NCBI RefSeq assembly: GCF_905171765.1
Contig: NC_053397.1
Coordinates: forward strand, 118,540,378 to 118,604,377
Source: Bufo bufo
Taxonomy: Eukaryota; Chordata; Amphibia; Anura; Bufonidae
Length of the DNA stretch: 64,000 nt
Reading direction: 5' to 3'
This document shows positions 9,129 to 19,816 of the stretch, one piece after another. The translations under genes were made by a program, and so were the position numbers. Within the stretch, counting starts at the first letter, position 1. Each line of letters begins with the position of its first letter. The notes under the pieces are model-generated. The model had not been told where the DNA came from and did no database searches. It was given only the letters and a program-made list of their open reading frames with translations.

Positions 9129-11463
9129 TGGGGTGTGTAAGAATAATCCGGTCTTCTAAAACTGTAAGATAAGGTGCTTTACAGGAGAATGCCTGAATCT
9201 CACCTACCCTCTTGGCTGGTGTTATAGCCAGCAGAAAGGCAGTCTTTAAGGACAGAAGTTTAAGTGAGATCTCTTCTAAAGGCTCAAAGGGTGCCTCCAT
9301 TAGGACTTCTAACACTAGGTTCAAGTCCCACGGGGGAATGGTCGAATGAATGAATGGGCATTTTCTGAATGCTCCTTTTATGAACCTCTTTATTAATGGA
9401 AGGTCTGCCAATTTTACATCAAGGAAGCTACTTAATGCGGAGACTTGTACTTTTTTGGTGTTGGGTCTGAGGCCTTTATCCAGGCCTGCCTGTAAAAAGT
9501 CCAGTATGAGTGGGATATTAGTTTCGTGACTGTAGTATATCCTGTCTCCTGCAAATCCTAGGAAGGCTTCCCAAGTTCTTTTATAGATCCGAGAGGTAGA
9601 GGCCTTTTTACTGCATAGTAGGGTAGATATTACGGAATCTGATAGACCTCTTTGCTGTAAGTGAACCCGTTCACCTTTCCATGCTGTTAAGTGAAGGTTT
9701 GCTACCTCTGGATGAAGTACCGGCCCCTGACGTAGTAGTCCCAGATATGATGGGAGAGACCAGTATTGACCTGCCGACAGATTGTAGAGGAGGGGAAACC
9801 AGGACCTTTTGGGCCAAAAGGGGGCGATTAATATTAGCTGTGCTTTCTCTTCTATTATTTTCATTAGCACTTTTGAAATTATGTTGTACGGGGGAAATGC
9901 GTACAGTTGATCTTTTGGCCATGGACAGGACAGGGCGTCTACCATCAGCGAGTGATCCCTGTTGGAGAGGGAACCGAATAACTCGAGTTGTCTGTTTTTC
10001 TGGTTTGCGAAGAGATCTACTTTTGGTAGCCCCCATTTGAGTGTTATTTGTTTGAACATGTTGGGATCTAGAGACCACTCTCCCCCTTTTAGAACTTCTC
10101 TGCTGAGAAAGTCTGCTATTTCGTTTTCCTCTCCTTTCAGGTGAACTGCTACCAGGGACTTTATATTTTTCTCTGCCCAGCTAAAAATTTCCCCTGCCAA
10201 TTTTTGTAGCTTTTCGCTTCTGGTACCCCCTTGTCGGTTCAGGTAGGCTACGGTAGTAGCATTGTCGGACAGTATCTTTACATGATGGGTCTTTAGGTAT
10301 GGAAGATGTGTTAGCGCCTCCCATACTGCCGACAGTTCTCTTACGTTTGAGGAGGCCGCTGACATCTCTGGACTCCAGGAGCCTTGGATTACATGACTCC
10401 ATGTATGGGCTCCCCAGCCCCGGCTGCTGGCGTCGGTGGTTATGGTGTTTTGGTTTATCGGTCGCCAAAAGACTCCTTTTTGGAGGTTTCTTTTTATTTT
10501 CCACCACAGGAGAGATATTTTCACATTTAGTGGAATTTCTACCTTCCTGTTTAGAGAGCTTTGTTCTCCGTCCCAGGATTCTAGGAGAAACTTTTGCAAA
10601 ATTCTCGTGTGATGTTGTGCCCATCGCACTGCGGGAATAGTGGATGTCAGATGACCTAACAGTCTCATGAGGTCTCTTATGGTCACTTTCTTTGCTTCGC
10701 AAATTTTGGAGACTTTTTGACCTATGTTTATCTGTTTTTCTGGGGGCAGGAAGGACATGAGATTGTGTGAATCTAACAATATCCCTAGAAATCTTTTCAG
10801 TTGACTGGGAACTAAGTCGGATTTTTTTGTATTTATTAGCCAGCCTAGCTCGGTCAGTTTCTTCTGCACTAGCTGTATATGACCCTGGAGAACCTGGAGA
10901 GATGAGCCTGCTATCAGGAGGTCGTCTAGGTATGGGACTACTAGGATACCCTGAAGGTGTAGGAACCCTGTCACTTCGGCCATCATTTTTGAGAAAATTC
11001 TTGGGGCGGATGATATCCCAAAGGGAAGGGCCTGAAACTGGAAGTGAAACTCTTGACCTCCTAGGAGGGGGGCTATCCTGAGATATTTTTGATAGGCTCT
11101 GTGTATGGGAACATGGTAGTATGCGTCCGCAAGGTCTATAGTTACCATGTAGCAATTTTTGGGTAGGAGATTTACTGTGGATCTGATCGACTCCATTTAG
11201 AATTTTTTGTAGGTTATATATTTGTTCAGTTTTTTTAGATTGATTATTAACCTGAAGGATTTGTTGGGTTTTTGGATAAGGAATATGGGGGAATAGAACC
11301 CTTGCCTCTCCTGACCTTCTGGGACTGGTACAATAACTCCCTTTTTTAAGAGAGATGATATCTCCGACTCTAAGGCCTGTTGGCTTTCTGTTTTTATTTT
11401 TAATGGTCTGTTGATAGAGAAATGCTCCGGAGGAGCCGTATTGAATTCTAGCTTGTACCCCAT
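9061..11463 (-). pseudogene. DIRS-C RT-RNase H-methyltransferase-YR polyprotein (one in-frame stop)
   Basis: An 88-residue N-terminal part (EKGVIVPV-like KKGVIVPVPEGQERQGFYSP) and a 711-residue part share one frame, separated only by a TAA at about 11197. In the long part I see RT motifs TIDLADAYYHVP (D21) and PYLDDLLIAG (89-92). RNase H follows with its four acidic residues D254, E286, D310 and D361. A DIRS methyltransferase-like domain (about 391-480: VDLFANQKN, DALSCPW, YAFPP, LILIAPFWP) comes next, then the YR core-binding domain from about 512 to R662 in AKRVGEIQ. The protein would copy the element's RNA and process the intermediates. Lesions are the TAA and the frameshift into the YR end. 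Confidence 0.88.
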
Positions 11464-11554
11464 GGATATGGTGCTTATGATCCAAGGGGCGGACGAGATC
11501 TTCTCCCAAGATGTGGTAAACCTTCTTAATCTGCCCCCTACTTGATGCCTGGCG

Positions 11555-13231
11555 TCATTGGCTGGGCTTAGAGGTGGACTCGGGGTTAAAAAGAAACCCC
11601 CTCCCTCTCCCTCTGGAGGATTGCCATCTATTGGTGTTATCCTTCCTCTTCTGGTCTGTTCTATTCCTCCTTTGGCTACGAAAGGACCGACGTTGTTGGT
11701 AGAATTTTGATTCTGATGGAAAGCCTTTCTTTTTGTCAGACGCTTTCTCTAAAATGTCCTCAAGAACTGAACCAAAAAGCTTATCCCCCTCACACGGAAT
11801 GGCGCATAGCCTACTCTTTGAGCTGGCGTCTCCAGTCCAAGATCTAAGCCACACAGCTCTTCTTGTGAAATTGGAGAGGGCCGCGGATCTAACTGATAGT
11901 TTCACCAGATCTGCTGATGCGTCTGACAAAAAAATTACATGCCTGCTTAAAGAGGACCTTTCACCGATTCTTACCCTATGAACTAACTATACAGATAGGT
12001 AGAGCGGCACCCGGGGATCTCTCTGCACTTACTATTATCCCCGGGCGCCGCTCCGTTCTCCTGCTATGCCCTCCGGTATCTCCGTTCCCTAAGTTATGGT
12101 AGGCGGAGTCTGCCCTAGCGCTGGCCAATCGCACTGCAGAGCTCACAGCCTGGGAGAAAATAACCTCCCAGGCTGTGAGCTCTGCGCTGCGATTAGCGCT
12201 AGGGCAGACTCCGCCTACCATAACTTAGGGACTGGTATCTCCGCCTACTATAACTTAGTGAGCGGAGATACCGGAGGGCATAGCGGCAGAACGGAGCGGC
12301 GCCCGGGGATAATAGTAAGTGCAGTGAGATCCCCGGGTGCCGCTCTACCTATCTGTATAGTTAGTTCATAGGGTAAGAATCGGTGAAAGGTCCTCTTTAA
12401 GGGTAGGTATTGAGGCCAGGATTTCTTCCCTAAAAGTCCCTACTGCCAGATGCTCTTCTAATTGGTCTAGCCATATTGACAGGGATCTTGATGTGCACGT
12501 AGCTGCTATACTGGGCCTGAGCATGGCTGTGTTTGTCTCCCAGGTTCGTTTTAAAAGTCCCTCACATTTTTTATCCATTGGATCTTTAAGCAGGCCCATG
12601 TCCTCAAAGGGAAGACACGTTTTCTTGGATATTCTGGCGACCGGCACATCAATTCTAGGCGTCTTATCCCATAGAACTGAATCCTCTTCCAGGAATGGGT
12701 ATTTCCTTTTAAAGGAGGCCGGTATTAAATTCTTTTTCTCTGGATCTTTCCATTCTTTTTTAATTAAAGTTTTAATATTATTATGGACGGGAAAAACTTT
12801 CCTCTTTTTCTCTCCCAGCCCCTGGAACATTTTGTCCTGCACAGACTGAGGCTCCTTGGTCTCTTCAATCTTCATTGTGGCCCTAATGGTTCTTAATAAC
12901 CTCTCGATTTCTTCTGGGCTACAGAGGGGTTTCCCTGATTCCTCCTCAGAGGATTCGGATTCCTCAAGAGACACTACCTCTCCCTCTTCGGAGTCAGGCT
13001 CCGGCTGATGGTGCCACACCTGAGATTTTTGCGAGTGGAGGGCTGAGGAGAACACGGAGGGAGTCTAGCCTCAATTGCCGAATTCACCTCCTCTTTAATC
13101 ATACCACGAATAGATTCAAGAAGAGAGGGTGATTCCTCCGACACTATTTTGTCCGTACACTTAGGACATAGTGATTTTTTGGTTTTAGAGGGTAGGGATT
13201 TTTTGCACAGAGCACATCTCTTTTTAGACAA
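11555..13231 (-). pseudogene. DIRS-C gag, split by a TTAA MITE
   Basis: The likely start is at 13231 (MSKKRCALCKKSL ... CPKC), giving a CxxC-CxxC zinc-ribbon N-terminus. A frameshift near 13030 moves into an acidic segment (EPDSEEGEVVSLEESESSEE) and then the conserved gag body (MFQGLGEKKRKVFPVHNN, RLPFEDMGLLKDPMDKK-like). At 12400 the frame hits the MITE and resumes at 11946 (SDASADLVKLSVRSAAL, RRAVWLRSWTGDASSKSR) to a basic RGRGRG-type tail at 11555. The protein is probably the nucleocapsid that packages element RNA. One frameshift and one insertion inactivate it. Confidence 0.8.
11951..12396. mobile_element. Palindromic TTAA MITE, 446 bp
   Basis: AGAGGACCTTTCACCGATTC at the left is repeated inverted at the right end (AATCGGTGAAAGGTCCTCT). 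TTAA flanks both sides (11947-11950 and 12397-12400), as in piggyBac-mediated insertion. Almost the whole element folds back on itself: CCTACCATAACTTAGGGA and GAGCTCACAGCCTGGGAG recur inverted around a centre near 12160. It encodes nothing and interrupts DIRS-C gag. Confidence 0.85.
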
Positions 13232-13811
13232 TGATTCCCCAGATCTTCTGGTGCTGGTGTCCTGGCCCTGAAAGGTAATATTTAAATCTTTTTTAGGGCA
13301 TGTAACAGCCTACATTACCACCAGCACCACCAGTGAGGGAAATAGTGGGGGTAGTGTGTAATCATCCACCCCCCCCAACGGGGTTAATACATAAGGGAAG
13401 GAGGCTTACCGGGAAGGAGGCTTGCAGGATCCACAGGCTTGCGAGTCTCAGGAGCTTCCACGGGAGCCGACATGTCACCAAGCGAAGCAGGACGCCGACT
13501 CCTCGTTTCCCAGCTCTATATCCGCCAGTCCTCTGACGTCACACGCTACCGGAAGTGACGCCGAGGACTGGCGAGCTCACTTCCGCCTGTGCGTGCGCAT
13601 GCGCGCTTGATCCCTCGTTCCTTTAACAAAAATGAGGAACGGAGGCCCGTGGCTGCCTTCATGGCCGGACTTACGCCTAAGGTACAGGGCATTCTGTTAC
13701 CTTCTACCTCTGCACGGCCCTCCCGAACGGGGAAATCCTCCAGGCCGTGCGCATTAAACTCCCGCCGTAGCAGGAGCGCTTCCACGCGATCCCAAGGACA
13801 GGAAACAACAA

Positions 13812-13924
13812 ACTGAAGCAGGTAAGGGGAGGGGGCCTTTTAAACCTAAGCTTCTACATTGTTTCCTGTCCTGGGGAGGCGGGGACACCCTCCTGGAGTG
13901 CCTTTGTGGAGGCGCCGGGGAAAA
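13812..13924 (-). repeat. DIRS-C right inverted terminal repeat
   Basis: Read on the minus strand it begins TTTTCCCCGGCGCCTCC and continues to CCTTACCTGCTTCAGTTT, matching 8310-8425. Its end at 13924 is fixed by the internal complementary region. Confidence 0.85.
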
Positions 13925-14695
13925 TTCGTATTTATGGTAACCGCCGATGATTCCCAAGCCTTTTTTAGTAGTCCATCAATTTTTCGATCCATGGGATCCT
14001 TTAATTGTGAGGAATCCTCAAATGGTATGGAAGTTTTCTTCACCACCTTGGCTACCTGAATGTCTACTTTCAGTATCTCCTCCCAGAGCTTTGTTTCTTC
14101 TGGGTTAAAGAGTAGCCTGCTCTTAAATTCCCGTGGCACATAAAGCTTCTTGTCACCCTCTTCCCATTCATCTTTGACTAGGTCTCTCAGGTTAGAATTG
14201 ACGAGAAAGAGTCTCTTCTTTCTAGCTCTTAGACTGCCGAACATCTCGTCTTGTACGGTGCGAGTCTGTTCTTCTTCTTTCACCGCCATTGTTTGCCTGA
14301 CCGCTGTTAGAAGCGGATCCAGATTTTCTGCTGAAAACAGATATCTTCTTGGCTCCTCAGCTGAAGAGGGGGAACGGTCTTCCTCCAACTCGTCTGAATA
14401 GTACGCTGGCTCTTCTTCGGAATCTGAGTCAAACTGCACTCTGGGCCGTTTGGAAGGAGGGGAAGAGGGGACCGGAAGGGAAGGGGCCTGACTCATTCCC
14501 GCCGCCTGTACTTCTTCCCTCACTATGGCTTAGAGCTCCGCCAGAAAGGAAGTTTGCTCCTCTTTTAGGATTTTCGCTAGACAATCCGTGCAGAGGTTTC
14601 TTGTATGACTCCGTAAGTTTTTTAGTGCAGGTTTCACACTTTTTTGTTTTTTTCCTGAAGTCTCCATGTGGCTTGTGTCCAGCCTCCTTCTCCAT
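13925..14695 (-). pseudogene. DIRS-B gag, N-terminal part
   Basis: The N-terminal zinc-ribbon frame starts at about 14695 (KKCETCTKKL) and shifts frame to CTDCLAKILKEEQ. The main frame from 14523 follows (MREEVQAAGMSQAPSL; acidic FDSDSEEEPAYYSDELEED; RTVQDEMFGSLRARKKRLFL; IPFEDSSQLKDPMDRKIDG). It stops making gag sense after WESSAVTINT at about 13925, where DIRS-C begins, and resumes at 8280. At least one frameshift is present. Confidence 0.8.
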
Positions 14696-14699
14696 CTTA

Positions 14700-15392
14700 A
14701 GGAAGACCAGGGGGAGAGAGAGAGATATAGAAACAGGGCACGCAGGTGCTAAACCTAATGTATAGGGGCATTACTTACATTACCCTGGACGAGGGGGTCT
14801 GTAGTAGCATCCTGCTTTACAGACATCTGGGCCTCCATGATGTACCACTGCCTGCAGCTAACATCACACTTTTTAAATGGACTTACCGTCCTGGCCCTGC
14901 CCTCGTCGCCGCCCGGTTCCGCCTCCTCTTCCCGGGGGACACATTCAGAGAAGAGTCGCCACCATTAACTTCCGCCTTCTCCGCGTCACATGGGAAGTCA
15001 CGAGGTCCGCGTCATCAGAGGAGCGCCGGAGCCGTCGCTGCGCCCAGAGCTCCATGCGCAGGAGAAGCGGCGTCAGCGTCCCGATACCGCGGCTCTACTG
15101 GATACAAGTACCGGGGGATGCTAGGGGACCCCTTCCCAGAGGGGTGCTAGCTTTAGGGCCGCACTTGAGACTGAAGAGGAGAGGCATAACCCCCCCGACC
15201 AGCCTCGGCCCCAGTGTTCCTCCCCACTTGTCAGAGCAGGGATACCTCTCGGCTCCTATCTCAGTAGGGACAGGAAGAACACTGGTAGGAGGGGTGGGGA
15301 GGGGCCCTTTAACCTCTTACGCTTCCTGTCCCTACAGAGATCCAATAGGACATCCTCCAGTGGGTGCTGTCATGGAGGGATGTCCTGGAAAA
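14700..15392 (-). repeat. DIRS-B 5' leader and inverted terminal repeat
   Basis: This is non-coding, GC-rich sequence upstream of DIRS-B gag. From 15392 down to about 15290 on the minus strand it reads TTTTCCAGGACATCC, GGACAGGAAG, then AAAGGGCCCCTCCCC. The layout parallels the DIRS-C right ITR (TTTTCCCC, GGACAGGAAAC, AAAAGGCCCCCTCCCC). The matching left repeat has been lost with the DIRS-B 3' end. Confidence 0.65.
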
Positions 15393-15529
15393 CTGGTTTG
15401 CTCCTGCATCTGCAGTGGGTATAGCCCAGATAGGAGGAGCCAACACTTTTTTACTTCTAGTGTCAGCCTGCTAGTGACAGCTGGGCATATACCCATAGTG
15501 CTGTGTCCCCCAATGCATTCAAGAGAAAA
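15393..15529 (-). repeat. DIRS-A right inverted terminal repeat
   Basis: Reverse complement of 944-1108, beginning TTTTCTCTTGAATGC on the minus strand and cut at CAAACCAGT where DIRS-B starts. Its last bases are also part of a 13-bp target duplication of the next insertion. Confidence 0.8.
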
Positions 15530-15533
15530 GGGT

Positions 15534-15997
15534 TCCAAAAGATGATGATCGCGCTGCCTATGAGTGTAGGAATCCACTCCCAGATTCTTATCCAAAATGC
15601 GCAGTTGTTTCACCTTGTAGCCAAACAATCGGATTCCAGAGGCTAGTGCACTCACGTACACCCGCACCCTAGAGAGAAGTTATAACACAATAGTGAAGTT
15701 CCACCAGGTGATTCCGCTAAAAGCAATTTATTCTACTTACAAAATAGACATAAAAATTCAGCCCTCTAAAATCAAAGTGTTCTCATCAAAAAAGTCCACC
15801 CTCTGGAATCTGATTGTTTGGCTACAAGGTGAAACAACTGCGCATTTGGGATAAGAATCTGGGAGTGGAATCCTAGACTCATAGGCAGCGCAATCATCAT
15901 CTTTTGGAACTTTTGACTGTGAAGCAAACTTTACCCATGTCGTTTGGTGGATCTGCAGCGCCGATAAGTAACCACAGAGATCAGAGACTGCCTGAAT
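15534..15997. mobile_element. Short retroelement with long inverted arms
   Basis: AAGAGAAAAGGGT occurs at 15521-15533 and again at 22460-22472, so it is a 13-bp target duplication around this element plus the TTAA element nested at its right end. Arms 15535-15655 and 15793-15912 are inverted copies (for example GTTTGGCTACAAGGTGAAAC in the second), with ~140 bp between. It starts ..GATGATCGCGCTGCC, resembling GGATTGCGCTGC at the start of the 40767 element. It is non-coding. A Penelope-type origin is inferred from this shared architecture. Confidence 0.6.
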
Positions 15998-17079
15998 TTA
16001 ACCCCTTAAGGACACAGCCTTATTTCACCTTAAGGACCAGGCCATTTTTTGCAAATCTGACCAGTTTCACTTTAAGTGGTGATAACTTTAAAACGCTTTG
16101 ACTTATCCAGGCCATTCTGAGATAGTTTTTTCGTCACATATTGTACTTCATGACACTGGTAAAATAAAGTAAAAAAATTTCATTTTTATTTATATAAAAA
16201 AAAAAAAAAAAATTTACCATTTTACATTTCCAAGTTTCAATTTCTCTACTTCTATAATACATAGTAATACCTACAAAAATAGTTGTTACTTTACATTCCC
16301 CATATGTCTACTTCATGTTTGGATCAATTTGGGAATGATATTTTATTTTTGGGGGATGTTACAAGGCTTAGTTTAGAAGCAAATCTTTTTAGGGAACAGT
16401 TCAGGTCTGAAGTCACTTTGTGAGTCTTACATAATAGAAACCACCCAAAAATGACCCCATTCAAGAAACGACACCCCTCAAGGTATTCAAAACTGATTTT
16501 ACAAACGTCGTTAACCCTTTAGGTGTTCCACAAGAGTTAATGGCAAATGGTGCTAAAATTGCTGAATTTAGATTTTTTGGCAAATTTTCCATTTTAACCA
16601 CCTCAGCCCCCAGTGCTTAAACACCCTGAAAGACCAGGCCACTTTTTACACTTCTGACCTACACTACTTTCACCGTTTATTGCTCGGTCATGCAACTTAC
16701 CACCCAAATGAATTTTACCTCCTTTTCTTCTGACTAATAGAGCTTTCATTTGGTGGTATTTCATTGCTGTTGACATTTTTACTTTTTTTGTTATTAATCG
16801 AAATTTAACGATTTTTTTTGCAAAAAAATGACATTTTTTACTTTCAGTTGTAAAATTTTGCAAAAAAAAACACATCCATATATAAATTTTGCTCTAAATT
16901 TATTGTTCTACATGTCTTTGATAAAAAAAAAAATGTTTGGGTAAAAAAAAAAATGGTTTGGGTAAAAGTTATAGCGTTTACAAACTATGGTACAAAAATG
17001 TGAATTTCCGCTTTTTGAAGCAGCTCTGACTTTCTGAGCACCTGTCATGTTTCCTGAGGTTCTACAATGCCCAGACAGT

Positions 17080-18560
17080 ACAAACACCCCACAAATGACC
17101 CCATTTCGGAAAGTACACACCCTAAGGTATTCGCTGATGGGCATAGTGAGTTCATAGAACTTTTTATTTTTTGTCACAAGTTAGTGGAAAATGATGATTA
17201 TTTTTTTTTTTTTTTTTCTTACAAAGTCTCATATTCCACTAACTTGTGACAAAAAATAAAAACTTCTATGAACTCACTATGCCCATCACGAAATACCTTG
17301 GGGTCTCTTATTTCCAAAATGGGGTCACTTGTGGGGTAGTTATACTGCCCTGGCATTCTAGGGGCCCAAATGTGTGGTAAGGAGTTTGAAATCAAATTCT
17401 GTAAAAAATGACATGTGAAATCCGAAAGGTGCTCTTTGGAATATGGGCCCCTTTGACCACCTTGGCTGCAAAAAAGTGTCACACATCTGGTATCTCCGTA
17501 CTCAGGAGAAGGTGGGGAATGTGTTTTGGGGTGTCTTTTTACATATACCCATGCTGGGTGAGATAAATATCTTGGTCAAATGCCAACTTTGTATAAAAAA
17601 ATGGGAAAAGTTGTCTTTTGCCAAGATATTTCTCTCACCCAGCATGGGTATATGTAAAATGACACCCCAAAACACATTCCCCACCTTCTCCTGAGTACGG
17701 CAATACCAGATGTGTGACACTTTTTTGCAGCCTAGGTGGGCAAAGGGGCCCATATTCAAAAGAGCACCTTTCGGATTTCACAGGTCAATTTTGGGGTGTC
17801 ATTTTACATATACCCATGCTGGGTGAGAGAAATATCTTGGCAAAAGACAACTTTTCCCATTTTTTTTATACAAAGTTGGCATTTGACCAAGATATTTCTC
17901 TCACCCAGCATGGGTATATGTTAAATGACACCCCAAAACACATTCCCCAACTTCTCCTGAATACGAAGATACCAGATGTGTGACACTTTTTTGCAGCCTA
18001 GATGCGCAAAGGTGCCCAAATTCCTTTTAGGAGGGCATTTTTAGACATTTGGATACCAGACTTCTTCTCACGCTTTGGGGCCCCTAGAATGCCAGGGCAG
18101 TATAAATACCCCACATGTGACCCCATTTTGGAAAGAAGACACCCCAAGGTATTCAATGAGAGGCATGGCGAGTTCATAGAATTTTTTTTTTTTTGGCACA
18201 AGTTAGCGGAAATTGATATTTTTAATTTTTTTCTCACAAAGTCTCCCGTTCCGCTAACTTAGGACAAAAATTTCAATCTTTCATGGACTCAATATGCCCC
18301 TCACGGAATACCTGGGGGTGTCTTCTTTCCGAAATGGGGTCACATGTGGGGTATTTATACTGCCCTGGCATTCTAGGGGCCCTAAAGCGTGAGAAGAAGT
18401 CTGGAATATAAATGTCTAAAAAATTTTACGCATTTGGTTTCCGTGAGGGGTATGGTGAGTTCATGTGAGATTTTATTTTTTGACACAAGTTAGTGGAATA
18501 TGAGACTTTGTAAGGAAAAAAATATAAATTCCGCTAACTTGGGCCAAAAAAATGTCTGAA
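17080..18560. repeat. Alternating palindromic modules (3-kb element)
   Basis: Successive inverted repeats share arms. One type is centred on a T-rich spacer between ACAAGTTAGTGGAAAATGA and its reverse (centres near 17200 and 18230). The other is centred between CATGCTGGGTGAGA(T/G)AAATA and CTCACCCAGCATGGGTATA (centres near 17590 and 17860). The GGGCCC-bounded connector (TGCCCTGGCATTCTAGGGGC) appears in both orientations. It has no coding signal. Confidence 0.8.
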
Positions 18561-19250
18561 TGGAGCCTTACAGAGGGTGATCAATGACAGGGGGGGTGAT
18601 CAATGACAGGGGGGTGTGATCAATGACAGGGGGGGTGATCAGGGAGTCTATATGGGGTGATCACCACAGTCATTGATCATGCCCCTGTAAGGCTTCATTC
18701 AGACGTCCGGATGCGTTTTGCGGATCGGATCCATCTATCAGTGCATCCGTAAAAATCATGCGGACATCTGAATGGAGCTTTACAGGGGGTTGATCAATGA
18801 CAGGGGTGTAATCAATGACAGGGGGGTGATCAGGGAGTCTATATGGGGTGATCACCACAGTCATTGATCATGCCCCTGTAAGGCTTCATTCAGACGTCCG
18901 TATGCGTTTTGCGGATCGGATCCATCTATCAGTGCATCCGTAAAAATCATGCGGACATCTGAATGGAGCTTTACAGGGGGGTAATCAATGACAGGGGGGT
19001 AATCAATGACAGGGGGGTGATCAGGGAGTCTATATGGGGTGATCACCACAGTCATTGATCACTCCCCTGTAAGGCTTCATTCAGACGTCCGTATGATTTT
19101 TACGGATCCGATCAGTCTATCAGTGGATCCGTAAAAATCATGCGGACATCTGAATGGAGCTTTACAGGGGGGTGATCAATGACAGGGGGGTAATCAATGA
19201 CAGGGGGGTGATCAGGGAGTCTATATGGGGTGATCAGGGGTGATCAAGGG
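18560..19250. repeat. Tandem repeat, ~191-bp units
   Basis: Units carrying GATCAATGACAGGGG, GGAGTCTATATGGGGTGATC and AGACGTCCGTATGCG repeat with 191-bp spacing (for example 18670 and 18861). Each unit has an internal hairpin (CAGACGTCCGTATG / CATGCGGACATCTG). The same unit is in opposite orientation at 42.6-43.76 kb. Confidence 0.85.
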
Positions 19251-19816
19251 TGAATAAGGGGTTAATAAGTGACAGGGGGGGGGGGGTGTAGTGTAGTGGT
19301 GCTTGGTGCAACATATTACTGAGCTACCTGTGTCCTCTGGTGGTCGATCCAAACAAAGGGGACCACCAGAGGACCAGGTAGCAGGTATATTAGACGCTGT
19401 TATCAAAACAGCGTCTAATATACCTGTTAGGGGTTAAAAAAATCACATCTCCAGCCTGCCAGCGAACGATCGACGCTGGCAGGCTGGAGATCCACTCCCT
19501 TACCTTCCGATCCTGTGAGCGCGCGCGCCTGTGTGCGCGCGTTCACAGGAAATCTCGCGTCTCGCGAGAGGACGCACCGGCGCGTCCACCCAGAACAACA
19601 GGACCGCCGCAAAGACGCAATCCTGCGTACGGCGGTCCTGGGGTGGTTAATCCATTTTTTCCAGTAACAAAGCAAGGGTTAAAAGCCAAACAAAATGCTA
19701 TATTTATTGCCCCCCGTTTGCAGAAACACCCCATATGTGGCCATAAACTACTGTACGGGCACACGGCAGGGCGCAGAAGGGAAGGAATGCCATACGGTTT
19801 TTGGAGGGCAGATTTT

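Larger units (their letters stand above)
8281..13924 (-). mobile_element. DIRS-C: full-length DIRS element with both ITRs and ICR
   Basis: The element runs from GAGACGATTACTC at 8281 to GGCGCCGGGGAAAA at 13924. Inverted repeats of at least 110-150 bp are at 8281-8437 and 13812-13924. The internal complementary region at 8528-8622 fuses the reverse complement of the left end to the right end at 8586/8587, which fixes both termini. The minus-strand gene order is gag (13231-11555, cut by a MITE), then RT-RNase H-methyltransferase-YR (11463-8643). It is 5.6 kb, or 5.2 kb without the MITE. Few lesions are present, so this is the youngest of the three DIRS copies. Confidence 0.9.
6061..15392 (-). 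mobile_element. DIRS-B: truncated DIRS element carrying DIRS-C
   Basis: The 5' terminus is at 15392 (minus-strand TTTTCCAGGACATCC), next to the truncated ITR of DIRS-A. The order on the minus strand is 5' ITR, gag N-terminus, DIRS-C insertion (13924-8281), gag C-terminus, RNase H, methyltransferase-like domain, YR. The RT is missing: only ~70 bp separate gag from RNase H. The 3' end is lost inside the YR gene at about 6061, where DIRS-A gag begins. A later deletion removing the DIRS-B 3' end and the DIRS-A gag N-terminus would explain this junction. Confidence 0.8.
944..15529 (-). mobile_element. DIRS-A: outer DIRS retrotransposon, heavily interrupted
   Basis: This DIRS-order retrotransposon encodes gag, RT, RNase H, a methyltransferase-like domain and a tyrosine recombinase (YR) on the minus strand. 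Inverted terminal repeats are at 944-1108 and 15393-15529, and an internal complementary region is at 1208-1292. The right terminus reads TTTTCTCTTG on the minus strand, like the TTTTC start of DIRS-B and DIRS-C. It was invaded by a short retroelement (4265-4747), a Harbinger MITE (5077-5982) and DIRS-B (6061-15392). The gag N-terminus is missing. All genes carry frameshifts, so the copy is dead. Confidence 0.85.
16598..19646. mobile_element. 3-kb deletion derivative of the piggyBac family
   Basis: TTAA lies at 16594-16597 and 19647-19650. The left end (CCACCTCAGCCCCCAGTGC, then GTTTATTGCTCGGTCATGCA) matches the reverse complement of the 3' end of the transposase-bearing element at 55.2-55.39 kb. 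The right end (GCGGTCCTGGGGTGG) matches the reverse complement of 42222. So it keeps both family ends with the coding region replaced by palindromic modules (17.1-18.55 kb) and 191-bp tandem repeats (18.56-19.25 kb). It could have been mobilised by the transposase at 50.4 kb or a sister copy. Confidence 0.8.

Noticed and set aside
10181..11509. A 442-codon minus-strand frame rich in R, S and P overlapping DIRS-C pol
   Set aside because: It is a shifted-frame reading of the RT-RNase H sequence; it has no family motif, while the other frame has all RT and RNase H motifs.
14877..15545. A 222-codon plus-strand frame across the DIRS-B leader
   Set aside because: GC-rich sequence with few stops; it crosses the boundary between two elements' ITRs, so it cannot be a gene.
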